Assembly (NCBI RefSeq): GCF_000833025.1
Contig: NZ_CP010817.1
Coordinates: 186,001-250,000, forward strand
DNA length: 64,000 nt
From: Myroides profundi
GTDB lineage: Bacteria; Bacteroidota; Bacteroidia; Flavobacteriales; Flavobacteriaceae
Direction of reading: 5' to 3'
Positions 15,874 through 25,218 of the stretch are shown one piece after another; the stretch's first letter is position 1; each line of letters starts with the position of its first letter. Made by a program: the position numbers and the translations under genes. The notes beneath the pieces are model-generated. The model did not search any database. It saw only the letters and a list, made by a program, of their open reading frames with translations, and was not told the origin of the DNA.

Positions 15874-17499
15874 ATGTTAGAGAGTATAAATCCTTCTGGA
15901 ACTTTAGCTTGGAAAAAGCTTAGGGAGCATTATGGTCAAATGGAATTTGTTCAGATGCAAGAGTTGTTTGCCAAAGATCCTGAAAGAGCTAATAAAATGA
16001 ATATTCAATGGGAGGATTTTCTATTAGATTATTCAAAGAATAAGATTACAGAAGAGACCATATCGCTATTATTAGAACTTGCAAATGAGTTGAACCTAAA
16101 AGATGCAATTCAAGCAATGTATAATGGAGGAATTATTAATGCAACTGAGAAAAGAGCTGTGTTGCATACAGCCTTAAGAGATTTGTCAGATAATTCATCT
16201 GTTATAGTAAATGGAGAAAATGTTCTAACAGAGATACAAGAGACTCGTGAGCGTATTAAAGCGTTTACGGCTAAAGTATTAGACGGTAGCTATACTTCTT
16301 ATTCTGGTAAGAAATTTACGGATGTAATTAATGTTGGTATCGGAGGGTCTGACTTAGGGCCTAAGATGGTTGTTCATGCATTAGCAAATTATCGTACAGA
16401 ATTAGGAATGCATTATATCTCTAATATTGATGATGATTATCTGCAGTCTGTATTAAATAAACTTAATCCAGAGACTACTTTAGTTCTGATTGTTTCTAAG
16501 ACATTTACTACTCAGGAGACAATAGAAAATGCAAAGAAAATAAAGTATTGGTTAGAGAGTAGTTTAGGGAAGGTCGATTTGAGCTCACACTATGTAGGTG
16601 TGTCTGTCGCTATAGAAGAAGCAATGAGCTTTGGTGTGAAACGCGAGAATATTTATCCTATGTGGGACTTTGTAGGAGGAAGGTTTTCTCTGTGGAGTGC
16701 TGTTGGGATTTCTATTGCTTTAGCTGTCGGTTATGATCATTTTGAACAACTTCTAGATGGTGCTCATACAATGGATAAGCATTTTAAAGAGGCTGATTTT
16801 AAAGAGAACTTACCTGTTTTAATGGCTCTTCTAAGTGTATGGTATAATAATTTCTATGGATATGAGACAGAAGCAGTTGTTCCTTATAGTCAATTACTAG
16901 GTAAATTACCTGCTCATTTACAGCAGATGATTATGGAAAGTAACGGAAAGAATAAAGACAGGAATGGTAATCCTGTTAATTATCAAACTGGGACTTTAAT
17001 TTGGGGAGAGGTAGGAGTTTCGGCTCAACATGCGTTCTTTCAACTTTTTCATCAAGGAACTAAGGTGATTCCTATTGATTTTATTGGTTTTGTAAATCCG
17101 CATTTTAAAGAGAGTACTAATCACGATATATTGATGTCTAACTTCTTTGGTCAAAGCGAAGCTCTATTAAAGGGTAAGATAGGAGAAGAGTATGAAAGTG
17201 ATGGAGGGCCTTTTTTAAGTAACTTTAGAGAGTTTTGTGGTAATAAACCATCAAATACAATCTTAATAAACAAATTAACCCCTAAAAGTTTAGGTGAGTT
17301 AATCGCACTATATGAACATAAGACGTTCGTTCAAGGTGTAATTTGGAATATTTATAGCTTTGATCAGTTCGGTGTAGAGTACGGAAAGATTTTGGCAAAG
17401 AATATACAAAATGAAATTAAATCTAAAAATATATGTGAACATGATAGTTCAACAGCCTTTTTATTGCGTTATTTTGTAAAAAATAGAGTTGTAGAATAA
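15874..17499 (+). CDS. pgi: Glucose-6-phosphate isomerase
   Basis: Interconverts glucose 6-phosphate and fructose 6-phosphate. The 541-aa length matches the long bacterial/eukaryotic form. Clear motifs are Val-Gly-Ile-Gly-Gly-Ser-Asp-Leu-Gly-Pro near residue 151, Ser-Lys-Thr-Phe-Thr-Thr-Gln-Glu-Thr near 209, Trp-Asp-Phe-Val-Gly-Gly-Arg-Phe-Ser-Leu-Trp-Ser near 265, Glu-Ser-Asn-Gly-Lys-Asn near 350, His-Gln-Gly-Thr-Lys near 390 and Lys-Thr-Phe-Val-Gln-Gly near the C-terminus. It is last of the DUF3108-TDO-M23-pgi run; no strong terminator lies between it and the next gene. Confidence 0.97.
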   Translation: MLESINPSGTLAWKKLREHYGQMEFVQMQELFAKDPERANKMNIQWEDFLLDYSKNKITEETISLLLELANELNLKDAIQAMYNGGIINATEKRAVLHTALRDLSDNSSVIVNGENVLTEIQETRERIKAFTAKVLDGSYTSYSGKKFTDVINVGIGGSDLGPKMVVHALANYRTELGMHYISNIDDDYLQSVLNKLNPETTLVLIVSKTFTTQETIENAKKIKYWLESSLGKVDLSSHYVGVSVAIEEAMSFGVKRENIYPMWDFVGGRFSLWSAVGISIALAVGYDHFEQLLDGAHTMDKHFKEADFKENLPVLMALLSVWYNNFYGYETEAVVPYSQLLGKLPAHLQQMIMESNGKNKDRNGNPVNYQTGTLIWGEVGVSAQHAFFQLFHQGTKVIPIDFIGFVNPHFKESTNHDILMSNFFGQSEALLKGKIGEEYESDGGPFLSNFREFCGNKPSNTILINKLTPKSLGELIALYEHKTFVQGVIWNIYSFDQFGVEYGKILAKNIQNEIKSKNICEHDSSTAFLLRYFVKNRVVE

Positions 17500-17562
17500 G
17501 TCTAAATAGTGATAAAACGTTAATTTTAATGTTTTGGTAACATTGAGTATGGATGTTTTTGT

Positions 17563-17570
17563 ACATTTGT
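17563..17570 (+). promoter_or_regulatory. -7 promoter element of the TonB-dependent receptor gene
   Basis: TACATTTG, a perfect TAnnTTTG match, 33 bp before the ATG at 17604. A TTG at 17544-17546 (16-bp spacing) may be the -33 element. Confidence 0.55.
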
Positions 17571-17603
17571 TGCGAAAATAATTTTATCACTTACACTTAC
17601 AAA

Positions 17604-20378
17604 ATGAAAAACTTGAAGAACTGGATGCTGATGATGGTAATGGTATTTACCTCAGTATCTGCACTTTCACAAAACAAAATTACTGGTGTTGTTGTGGATG
17701 GTGAATTCCAATCGGGATTACCTGGAGCAGCAATCATAGTAAAAGGAACACTGAACGGGGCATCATCTGATATGGATGGTAAGTTCGAGCTGAATGTTTC
17801 TGAGGATAAAGGAGAAGTTGTTATCTCTTTTATTGGATATCAGTCTAAGACTGTAGCTTTCAAAGTTGGCGCTGATAAGAAAGTAGATCTTGGGACTGTA
17901 GTACTTGCTGCTGACCAGAATATGTTAGATGACATCGTTATTATGGGTGTTGCTGACGTAGCAAAAGATCGTAAAACTCCAGTAGCTGTTTCTACAATTA
18001 AAGCTGCTGAAATTCAAGAAAAACTTGGTTCTCAAGAGTTTCCTGAAATTTTAAACACAACTCCATCTGTTTATGCTTCTCAAGGAGGAGGAGGGTTTGG
18101 AGATTCTAAAATGAATATCCGTGGTTTTGATCAAAAGAACATCGCTGTATTAGTTAACGGTATGCCTGTTAATGATATGGAAGGTGGTTCTGTGTATTGG
18201 TCAAACTGGGCTGGTGCACAAGACGTTGCTTCTGCAGTACAAGTTCAAAGAGGTTTAGGATCTTCTAAAATCGCGATTTCTTCTGTAGGAGGAACTATGA
18301 ACATCTTAACGAAAACTTCTGACATGAAAGAAGGTGGTTCGTTATCTGCAGGTGTTGGAAATAATGATTATTTTAAAGGTTCAGCTTCTTATAGTACAGG
18401 TATTTTAGATAGCGGTTTATCTGCATCTTTATTAATGTCTTATACTAGAGGTAATGGGTATGTTGAAGGAACAGATTTCGAAAGTGTAGCTTATTTCTTA
18501 GGTTTAGGATACCGTTCAAAAGATAGCCGTCACAATGTACAGTTTACTTTTACAGGGGCTAATCAATGGCATAACCAAAGAAGTACTAACCCAACTATTG
18601 CTGACTACTTGAAGTATAGCGAAGATGGTAAACCAAATAGAAAATACAATCCTGATTATGGAATGTATCAAGGAGAAGGTTACTCATGGGCTAGAAACTA
18701 CTATAACAAACCAGTTGCTTCATTAAACTGGGATTATAAAATCAATGATATCTTTACATTAAACACAGTTGCTTACGGTTCTTGGGGACGTGGAGGTGGA
18801 AACGGTGCTCTTGGAAAGATTAATGGAAAAGATCAAAGACACGAAATGTTTAAAGACCAAAATGGTCACATTCGTTTTGACGATATAGCTGCATGGAACT
18901 CAGGAAAACATGTTGCTGATTTTGGAGCAGATAAAAAAATGATTAATGGTGCATACTATTCAGATAAGAATAATGGATTTGTTCGTCGTGCAAGTATTAA
19001 CTCACACGATTGGTATGGTACAGTAATGAACTTAAATGCAAAAGTAAATGAGAATTGGAACTTCGATATTGGAGTTGATGCTCGTACTTATGTAGGATAC
19101 CACTTCCAAGTATTAGATGATTTATTAGGAGCTCCTGGTTATGTTGATACTTCACATAAAACTGCAGGTTCAAGAGTAGTTAATCAAACTTATACTAGTA
19201 AAGCACCAGCTAACCCATGGGTTGATTGGGGAGATCGTCAAAAAGTAGCTTACGATAACGATGGTAACGTAAAATGGCTAGGTGGATTTGGACAAGTAGA
19301 ATATTCTAAGAATGATTTAACTGTGTTTGTTCAAGGGTCTATCTCTAATCAATGGTTCAGAAGAATCGATTATATGACTTATGATCGTAATTCTCCTGAA
19401 GGTGCTGAGAAATATAAAACTTCTTGGAAGAGTTTATCAGGAGGAAGTATTAAAGGAGGACTTAACTATAATATTAATGAGAACCACAATGTTTTCGTTA
19501 ACTCTGGATACTTCTCTCGTCAACCATTTATGAACAATGGTGTTTATATCAACAATAGTAATGATATTAACCCTAATCTTAAAAATGAAAAAATATTTGG
19601 ATTAGAGTTAGGATATGGTTTACGTCTTGATAACTTTAGAGCAAACGTGAACTTATACCGTACTTCTTGGAAAGATAGAATTCAACGTATTTTCGAAAGA
19701 GACGTATTTGGTGTAGGATCTAATGGAACTCAAACTCCAGGTTATGCTAACTTATATGGAATTGAGCAAATTCACATGGGGTTAGAAATGGACTTTATTT
19801 ATAATCCTATTGATCGTTTAGATATTACAGGATCTTTATCTTGGGGAGATTGGAATTATAAAGGAAATGTTAGTGCAGATTTCTTAGATGAAGGAACAAA
19901 TGCTCCAATCATCGATCCAAATACTAATAAACCAATGCAAAAAACTTTATATTTAGATGGAGTTAAAGTTGGTGATGCACCTCAGTTTATTCTTAACTTA
20001 GGAGCTGCTTATGAAGTATTACCTGGATTAAAAGTAGATGGTAACTTCCGTTATAATGATAAGTTTTATGCTGCAATTAACCCAAATGATTTTGGAAAAA
20101 CAGATCATAAAGGATCTATTTCATTACCTTCTTTCAATTTGTTTGATGCAGGATTATCTTACAAAATGCACGTTGGAAAAGAAAAGAAAAACAGTGTAAC
20201 AATGCGTGCTAACGTAAACAACGTATTTGATACAACTTACATTTCTTATTCTAGAACTAATATCCACGGTGGAGATAGTAAAGCGAATAATGTAAACTGG
20301 AAAGGTGTTGATACTGCTAACGAAGTTTACTTCGGAAACGGTAGAACTTGGAACTTTACATTACGTTATAACTTCTAA
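17604..20378 (+). CDS. TonB-dependent receptor with carboxypeptidase-regulatory-like domain
   Basis: A 924-aa outer-membrane transporter. I start it at ATG 17604 because the in-frame codons further upstream (from 17553) run through the promoter. A signal peptide ends at Ala-Leu-Ser-Gln. Residues about 22-110 form the CarboxypepD_reg-like domain typical of Bacteroidota receptors (Ile-Thr-Gly-Val-Val-Val-Asp-Gly and Val-Ile-Ser-Phe-Ile-Gly-Tyr-Gln). The plug follows (Met-Asn-Ile-Arg-Gly-Phe-Asp-Gln-Lys-Asn-Ile and Val-Gln-Arg-Gly-Leu-Gly-Ser-Ser). The barrel ends in Thr-Leu-Arg-Tyr-Asn-Phe. There is no SusD partner beside it, so the substrate may be a metal chelate or vitamin rather than a glycan, but this is a guess. 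A terminator follows. Confidence 0.93.
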   Translation: MKNLKNWMLMMVMVFTSVSALSQNKITGVVVDGEFQSGLPGAAIIVKGTLNGASSDMDGKFELNVSEDKGEVVISFIGYQSKTVAFKVGADKKVDLGTVVLAADQNMLDDIVIMGVADVAKDRKTPVAVSTIKAAEIQEKLGSQEFPEILNTTPSVYASQGGGGFGDSKMNIRGFDQKNIAVLVNGMPVNDMEGGSVYWSNWAGAQDVASAVQVQRGLGSSKIAISSVGGTMNILTKTSDMKEGGSLSAGVGNNDYFKGSASYSTGILDSGLSASLLMSYTRGNGYVEGTDFESVAYFLGLGYRSKDSRHNVQFTFTGANQWHNQRSTNPTIADYLKYSEDGKPNRKYNPDYGMYQGEGYSWARNYYNKPVASLNWDYKINDIFTLNTVAYGSWGRGGGNGALGKINGKDQRHEMFKDQNGHIRFDDIAAWNSGKHVADFGADKKMINGAYYSDKNNGFVRRASINSHDWYGTVMNLNAKVNENWNFDIGVDARTYVGYHFQVLDDLLGAPGYVDTSHKTAGSRVVNQTYTSKAPANPWVDWGDRQKVAYDNDGNVKWLGGFGQVEYSKNDLTVFVQGSISNQWFRRIDYMTYDRNSPEGAEKYKTSWKSLSGGSIKGGLNYNINENHNVFVNSGYFSRQPFMNNGVYINNSNDINPNLKNEKIFGLELGYGLRLDNFRANVNLYRTSWKDRIQRIFERDVFGVGSNGTQTPGYANLYGIEQIHMGLEMDFIYNPIDRLDITGSLSWGDWNYKGNVSADFLDEGTNAPIIDPNTNKPMQKTLYLDGVKVGDAPQFILNLGAAYEVLPGLKVDGNFRYNDKFYAAINPNDFGKTDHKGSISLPSFNLFDAGLSYKMHVGKEKKNSVTMRANVNNVFDTTYISYSRTNIHGGDSKANNVNWKGVDTANEVYFGNGRTWNFTLRYNF

Positions 20379-20402
20379 TAAGTTATCACAAAATATATCA
20401 TA

Positions 20403-20434
20403 AAAAAGGAGATCAGTAATGGTCTCCTTTTTTT
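20403..20434 (+). terminator. Terminator after the TonB-dependent receptor gene
   Basis: AAAAAGGAGATC loops back to GGTCTCCTTTTT, then a T tract. Confidence 0.85.
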
Positions 20435-20472
20435 ATTGCTTAACTTTAGAGTTATAATAGAAATGTATAAAT

Positions 20473-21423
20473 ATGGCAAAATATAAATTTGGAAAGTCGG
20501 AGTTATATGTTCCAGCTTTGTCTTTCGGAGGTAATGTCTTTGGATGGACTTTAGATGAGAAAGAATCTTTTAAGATGTTAGACGAACTTTATGACAATGG
20601 ACTAACATTTATAGATACAGCAAATAACTATTCTCATTGGGCACCTGGTAATGTGGGTGGTGAATCTGAAGCAATAATAGGGAAGTGGTTTAAAGAGAGT
20701 AAGAAGCGTCATGATATCGTTCTTTCTACTAAAGTAGGAGGTCGTATGGGAGATGGAACAAAAGGACTTAAGAGAGAATATATTGAAGGATGTGTGGACG
20801 CTTCATTGATGAGATTGAATACAGATTATATTGATTTATACTTCTCTCACTATGATGACTTAGAGACTTCACAAGAAGAAACCATGGAGGCTTTTAATAG
20901 TTTAGTTAAGGCTGGTAAGGTAAGATATTTAGGTGCTTCTAATTTAGAGGTTGATCGTATTGCTTCTAGTAATGCTATTGCCCGAGAAAAGGGATGGGCA
21001 GAGTATATCGCTATACAGCCTCTTTATAATCTTTATGATAGAGAGAAGTATGAGCATGAATACTTGCCTTTAGTAGAAGAAGAGAAACTTGCTGTAATGA
21101 GCTATTTTGCATTAGCAAGTGGTTTCTTAAGTGGAAAGTATAGAAACTTAGATGATATCGAAGGTAGTTCTAGAAAGGATATGGTGGAAGGGTATATTAA
21201 TGAGAGAGGAATGCGTATTATAGATCAACTAGAGATATTAGCGAAACAACACAATGCCACTATTGCAGAGATTGCTATAGCATGGCAAGTACACAAACCT
21301 TCTATTAGTACCCCTATCGTTAGTGCTACATCGAGCTCTCAGTTAAAAAGTTTAATACGTTCTACTGAGATTAAGCTATCAGTAGAAGAGATAGCTTTAT
21401 TAGATAAAGTGAGTGAATATTAA
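20473..21423 (+). CDS. Aldo/keto reductase
   Basis: A 316-aa NAD(P)H-dependent oxidoreductase with a TIM-barrel fold. Family signatures include Phe-Ile-Asp-Thr-Ala-Asn-Asn-Tyr-Ser near residue 46 (catalytic Asp and Tyr), Leu-Ser-Thr-Lys-Val-Gly near 84 (catalytic Lys), Asp-Leu-Tyr-Phe-Ser-His-Tyr-Asp near 117 (His), Leu-Gly-Ala-Ser-Asn near 149, and a C-terminal Pro-Ile-Val-Ser-Ala-Thr-Ser cofactor site. It most resembles the YajO/YghZ/Kv-beta-like branch. It is a single gene between two terminators; the substrate is unknown. Confidence 0.93.
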   Translation: MAKYKFGKSELYVPALSFGGNVFGWTLDEKESFKMLDELYDNGLTFIDTANNYSHWAPGNVGGESEAIIGKWFKESKKRHDIVLSTKVGGRMGDGTKGLKREYIEGCVDASLMRLNTDYIDLYFSHYDDLETSQEETMEAFNSLVKAGKVRYLGASNLEVDRIASSNAIAREKGWAEYIAIQPLYNLYDREKYEHEYLPLVEEEKLAVMSYFALASGFLSGKYRNLDDIEGSSRKDMVEGYINERGMRIIDQLEILAKQHNATIAEIAIAWQVHKPSISTPIVSATSSSQLKSLIRSTEIKLSVEEIALLDKVSEY

Positions 21424-21446
21424 TAGATAATAAATTCAAAATAAAT

Positions 21447-21478
21447 AAAAAGGCAGACCTTTAAAGTCTGCCTTTTTT
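21447..21478. terminator. Bidirectional terminator between the aldo/keto reductase and metG
   Basis: AAAAGGCAGAC and GTCTGCCTTTT flank a short loop, with A and T runs on both sides, between convergent genes. Confidence 0.88.
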
Positions 21479-21497
21479 ATTATTGTAAAAGCTCTGA

Positions 21498-23558
21498 CTA
21501 ATTAATCGTAGCTCCGTTTTTTACATTTTGCTCGTCTGGATTCACGAATACTAACTTGCCATCTTGGTCTTCAGTCATTAGTATCATACCTTGACTTTCC
21601 ACACCTCTTAGTGCACGAGGAGCAAGGTTAGCTAATACCGTTACTCTCTTACCGATGATATCCTCAGGTTTGAAGTGTTCAGCAATACCTGATACGATAG
21701 TACGCACATCCATACCAGTATCTACTTTTAATACTAAAAGCTTATTTGCTTTTGGCATTTTCTCAGCTTCTACGATAGTTCCAACACGTAAGTCTAACTT
21801 AGCAAAGTCTTCATAAGTAGCAGTGTCTTTTTGTGGCTCTACTACTTTTGCAGCAGCTGCATTTGCTTTTTTAGAAGCTTCTAGACGATCCAATTGTTTT
21901 TGCACCTCTTCATCTTCTATCTTAGCGAATAATAGTTCAGCTTGTCCGATAGTGTGTCCTGCAGGTAATAATACTTTATCTTCTGCGATAGTACTCCATT
22001 GGATAGGGGTATCTATTTTTAGAATAGATTTCAGTTTGTTAGCAGTGAATGGTAAGAATGGTTCAGCTAAAGTACTTAACGCAGCAGCTATTTGTAAGGC
22101 TACATACATTTGTGTTTTTACTCTTTCAGGGTTCTCCTTGATTAGTTTCCAAGGTTCTTCATCAGCTAAGTACTTATTTCCTAGACGAGCTACATTCATC
22201 ATCTCTGACAATGCCTCTCTGAATCTATAGCGCTCTACAGAACTTTCGATAACGCTAGGATAAGCTCTTAACTCAGTTAATGTAGCGATATCAACATCAG
22301 AGAACTCATTAGGATGAGGCACTACACCTTCGTAATATTTATTTGTCAATACTACCACACGGTTAATGAAGTTACCGAAGATAGCTACCAACTCATTGTT
22401 ATTTCTAGCTTGGAAATCTTTCCAAGTAAAGTCATTGTCTTTTGTCTCAGGAGCGTTAGAAGTCAAGGCATAACGCAATACATCTTGTTTACCAGGGAAA
22501 TCTTCTAAGTACTCGTGTAACCATACTGCCCAGTTTTTAGACGTAGAAAGTTTGTTACCTTCTAAGTTTAAGAACTCATTAGCAGGTACGTTATCAGGTA
22601 AGATATAGCTTCCTTCTGCTTTCAACATCGCAGGGAATATCACACAGTGGAATACAATATTATCTTTACCAATGAAGTGTACTAACTTCGTATCATCAGA
22701 CTTCCAGTATGGTTCCCAGTCTTTACCTTCTCTCTGAGCCCATTCTTTAGTAGATGAGATGTACCCGATAGGCGCATCAAACCATACATAAAGAACTTTC
22801 CCTTCAGCACCTTCTACAGGTACAGGGATACCCCAGTCTAAGTCACGCGTTACAGCACGAGGTTTAAGCCCATCCTCTAACCAAGATTTAACTTGTCCGT
22901 ATACATTAGGTTTCCAGTCATTTTTATGACCTTCTAGGATCCACTCACGTAAAAATGTATCATATTGGTCTAATGGTAAGAACCAGTGTTTAGTTGACTT
23001 TAAGATTGGTTTAGTTCCAGTGATAGTAGACTTAGGATTGATTAAATCTGTTGCATTTAATGAAGTACCACATTTTTCACATTGGTCTCCATAAGCCTCT
23101 TCATTAGCACATTTAGGACAAGTACCTGTTACGAAACGGTCAGCTAAGAACTGATCAGCTTTCTCATCGTATAATTGTTCTGTAACTTCTTCTATGAATT
23201 TACCTTCGTTGTATAACTTCTTGAAGAATTCAGAAGCTGTCTGATGGTGAATAGAAGATGAAGTACGAGAGTAATTGTCTAAAGAGATACCGAAGTCCAT
23301 AAAAGATTGCTTGATAATACCGTTGTATTTATCAATTACTTGTTGAGGAGTAATTCCCTCTTTTTTAGCTTTCATAGAAATAGCTACTCCGTGCTCATCA
23401 CTTCCACATATAAACGCTACGTCCTTTCCTTGCAAACGCAAGAATCTTGCATAAATATCAGCAGGTACATATACACCAGCTAAGTGCCCGATATGGATAG
23501 GTCCATTCGTATAAGGCAATGCTGCTGTAATAGTATATCTTTTAGGTTCTTGTATCAT
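21498..23558 (-). CDS. metG: Methionine--tRNA ligase
   Basis: Charges tRNA-Met, including the initiator. The 686-aa class I synthetase has the HIGH motif as His-Ile-Gly-His (residues 22-25), a zinc knuckle with Cys-Pro-Lys-Cys and Cys-Glu-Lys-Cys near 145-165, the KMSKS-equivalent Lys-Leu-Ser-Thr-Ser near 335, the anticodon-binding helix bundle, and a C-terminal EMAP/tRNA-binding OB domain ([12 protein letters not shown] near 590). The OB domain resembles the free-standing CsaA-like protein at 29718-30065. Full length. Confidence 0.98.
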   Translation of the reverse strand: MIQEPKRYTITAALPYTNGPIHIGHLAGVYVPADIYARFLRLQGKDVAFICGSDEHGVAISMKAKKEGITPQQVIDKYNGIIKQSFMDFGISLDNYSRTSSSIHHQTASEFFKKLYNEGKFIEEVTEQLYDEKADQFLADRFVTGTCPKCANEEAYGDQCEKCGTSLNATDLINPKSTITGTKPILKSTKHWFLPLDQYDTFLREWILEGHKNDWKPNVYGQVKSWLEDGLKPRAVTRDLDWGIPVPVEGAEGKVLYVWFDAPIGYISSTKEWAQREGKDWEPYWKSDDTKLVHFIGKDNIVFHCVIFPAMLKAEGSYILPDNVPANEFLNLEGNKLSTSKNWAVWLHEYLEDFPGKQDVLRYALTSNAPETKDNDFTWKDFQARNNNELVAIFGNFINRVVVLTNKYYEGVVPHPNEFSDVDIATLTELRAYPSVIESSVERYRFREALSEMMNVARLGNKYLADEEPWKLIKENPERVKTQMYVALQIAAALSTLAEPFLPFTANKLKSILKIDTPIQWSTIAEDKVLLPAGHTIGQAELLFAKIEDEEVQKQLDRLEASKKANAAAAKVVEPQKDTATYEDFAKLDLRVGTIVEAEKMPKANKLLVLKVDTGMDVRTIVSGIAEHFKPEDIIGKRVTVLANLAPRALRGVESQGMILMTEDQDGKLVFVNPDEQNVKNGATIN

Positions 23559-23685
23559 ATATCAATTACTGTTAATATCAAACGAATTTAATAAGAATGC
23601 AAAAATAAACAATAGTAACGGATTACGACTATTTATTTTTGAGCTTAATTCGCGATAGGTTATCTATTGTTGAATTTAAATTAAA

Positions 23686-23724
23686 ATAAAAAGACCTTAG
23701 AACTAGTCAAATAATTCTAAGGCC
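23686..23724 (-). terminator. Terminator of the small lipoprotein/membrane protein operon
   Basis: CCTTAGAA (23695-23702) and TTCTAAGG (23715-23722) form the stem; the minus strand then reads CTTTTTATTTT. Confidence 0.7.
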
Positions 23725-23753
23725 ATACTAATTTATCAAATGAAGAAAGCTTT

Positions 23754-24002
23754 TTACTCCTGAGCTTTCTGTTCTTGAATATTTTTTTTCATACTCTCAT
23801 CCATTTTGAAACTTCCATTAGTAGCAGAAGAACTATTCTCTCCAGTGCCGTGCATAGGTATAGCCATTGTACCATTGTCATTATTTGTTTTCGTAGTAGA
23901 AGACTTTAGTGATGTTGATTTGACAGGAGTAGTGGCTTTGTTTTCTTTGCATCCTACAGTCATGATTGCCATAGCAGCCATTAGTATAATGTGTTTATTC
24001 AT
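23754..24002 (-). CDS. Small hypothetical lipoprotein (82 aa)
   Basis: The N-terminus carries a lipoprotein signal (Met-Thr-Val-Gly-Cys lipobox near residue 18) followed by a Thr/Ser/Lys-rich, low-complexity mature part with a C-terminal charged segment (Met-Lys-Lys-Asn-Ile-Gln-Glu-Gln-Lys). It is probably anchored in the outer membrane. No family is recognised. It is last of three same-strand genes (25072 to 23754), starting 30 bp after the four-helix membrane protein. Confidence 0.65.
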   Translation of the reverse strand: MNKHIILMAAMAIMTVGCKENKATTPVKSTSLKSSTTKTNNDNGTMAIPMHGTGENSSSATNGSFKMDESMKKNIQEQKAQE

Positions 24003-24032
24003 GGTGTGAGTAGTATTGTTGTTTTATATAAT

Positions 24033-24503
24033 CTAATCTATTTTGGGTTGAATGTCAGATTGATCTAATTCAGTTGTTGATAAAGGTAAAGCTTTTCTTT
24101 TACCTTTTAAACAAAAGAAGAATAGACAACTGAAGATCCAGTTAAACCAAAACATATAACCTCCTAGATGGAAGTAAAACTTCATGTGCTTGTGCGAAGT
24201 TCTCGTAAAGTCGATATACGTATAGTAAGCGCCTATAACTCCTATGATAAGTAAAACTACTGTAACGATATTAGCAATCGGTCTTGAAGAGAAATACTTA
24301 AATAGAGCTAAGATGATAATTAGCGCTACCTGAATACCAAATATAATTAATGCAGTCTTCCAAGGCGTTTTAAATACAGTGTACTGTTTATACATTAGCG
24401 AAATACCTACTCTTCCTAAGAAAGACATCTTAGAGATAAGTACAGCAGATATTATCGCTAGACTAAGTTGTATAAATACTAAAATAGTAATATTCTTTCC
24501 CAT
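24033..24503 (-). CDS. Four-helix membrane protein of unknown function
   Basis: A 156-aa protein with four predicted membrane segments (about residues 5-25, 48-67, 77-97 and 115-133) and a polar tail rich in Ser/Thr/Asp. The loop before the last helix contains His-Lys-His and a Phe-Tyr-Phe-His stretch. I do not recognise the family. It lies 5 bp downstream of the 187-aa lipoprotein gene and upstream of the 82-aa lipoprotein gene, so the three likely form one operon. Confidence 0.7.
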   Translation of the reverse strand: MGKNITILVFIQLSLAIISAVLISKMSFLGRVGISLMYKQYTVFKTPWKTALIIFGIQVALIIILALFKYFSSRPIANIVTVVLLIIGVIGAYYTYIDFTRTSHKHMKFYFHLGGYMFWFNWIFSCLFFFCLKGKRKALPLSTTELDQSDIQPKID

Positions 24504-24508
24504 TATTT

Positions 24509-25072
24509 CTAGTTAATAGACCATCCGTTTTCTTCACTATAGCGGAGTTTGTACTTCTTAGTAATAAACTTTGTGTTCGGGTTTTTATCTTTAGAGAACA
24601 CGATAAAAGGAGTATACTGTTTAGATAGCATGACAGAGGCAGATGCAGATTTCTTACTTCTGTTATTCAGTTGTAGATTATTGCTTTTATCTAATGTATA
24701 TTCTATTGTTTTGACAGTTACCTTATCACTTTTTTGATTGATTACATAAGGATGTGCTTTCTCAGTTAGCTTTACCGTTACATTCCAGATAGAATCTTTA
24801 GACAACCATTTTTTCTTAGCAGACTCATTCTCAAATTCTATATAACCTTCTTTTTCCAATACTTTGTATTGATTGATCTGTAGGCTATCTTTTTTCTTTC
24901 TAAATTTCTTAGTACCAAGTTGAATTGTTGTACTCTCAAACTCAGGTTTGTCTTCTAAGTGAGCTTCTATAGTATCAAGAGCTTTAGAAGAAGTAATATC
25001 CTTATTGTTACAACTACTCAATAATACCACTAAAAATAGTGATAATGTAGTAAGCATTGTTCTTGTTTTCAT
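24509..25072 (-). CDS. Hypothetical lipoprotein (187 aa)
   Basis: A lipoprotein signal ends with the lipobox Leu-Ser-Ser-Cys at about residue 21. The mature part is Lys-rich and beta-strand-prone, with no motif I recognise. It is first in the three-gene run ending at 23754. An envelope location is likely; function is unknown. Confidence 0.65.
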   Translation of the reverse strand: MKTRTMLTTLSLFLVVLLSSCNNKDITSSKALDTIEAHLEDKPEFESTTIQLGTKKFRKKKDSLQINQYKVLEKEGYIEFENESAKKKWLSKDSIWNVTVKLTEKAHPYVINQKSDKVTVKTIEYTLDKSNNLQLNNRSKKSASASVMLSKQYTPFIVFSKDKNPNTKFITKKYKLRYSEENGWSIN

Positions 25073-25170
25073 AGCTTAAATTTTAACCAAAAGTACAAAA
25101 AAAGAGATTATATGGATAACTATTTTTAAAATGTTTGTGAGTTGAATATTAGGTGTTTATGTATAATGAA

Positions 25171-25194
25171 AGAGGTCGCTGTATAGCGACCTCT
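25171..25194 (-). terminator. Terminator after the DUF5074-like lipoprotein gene
   Basis: A perfect 10-bp stem AGAGGTCGCT / AGCGACCTCT with a GTAT loop lies just beyond the stop; the T run on the minus strand is weak. Confidence 0.6.
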
Positions 25195-25218
25195 AGTTTA
25201 TTCGTTCTTGTGTAATAT

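Noticed and set aside
17553..17603. Upstream extension of the TonB-dependent receptor
   Set aside because: It runs through the TACATTTG promoter element and would put residues before a normal signal peptide.
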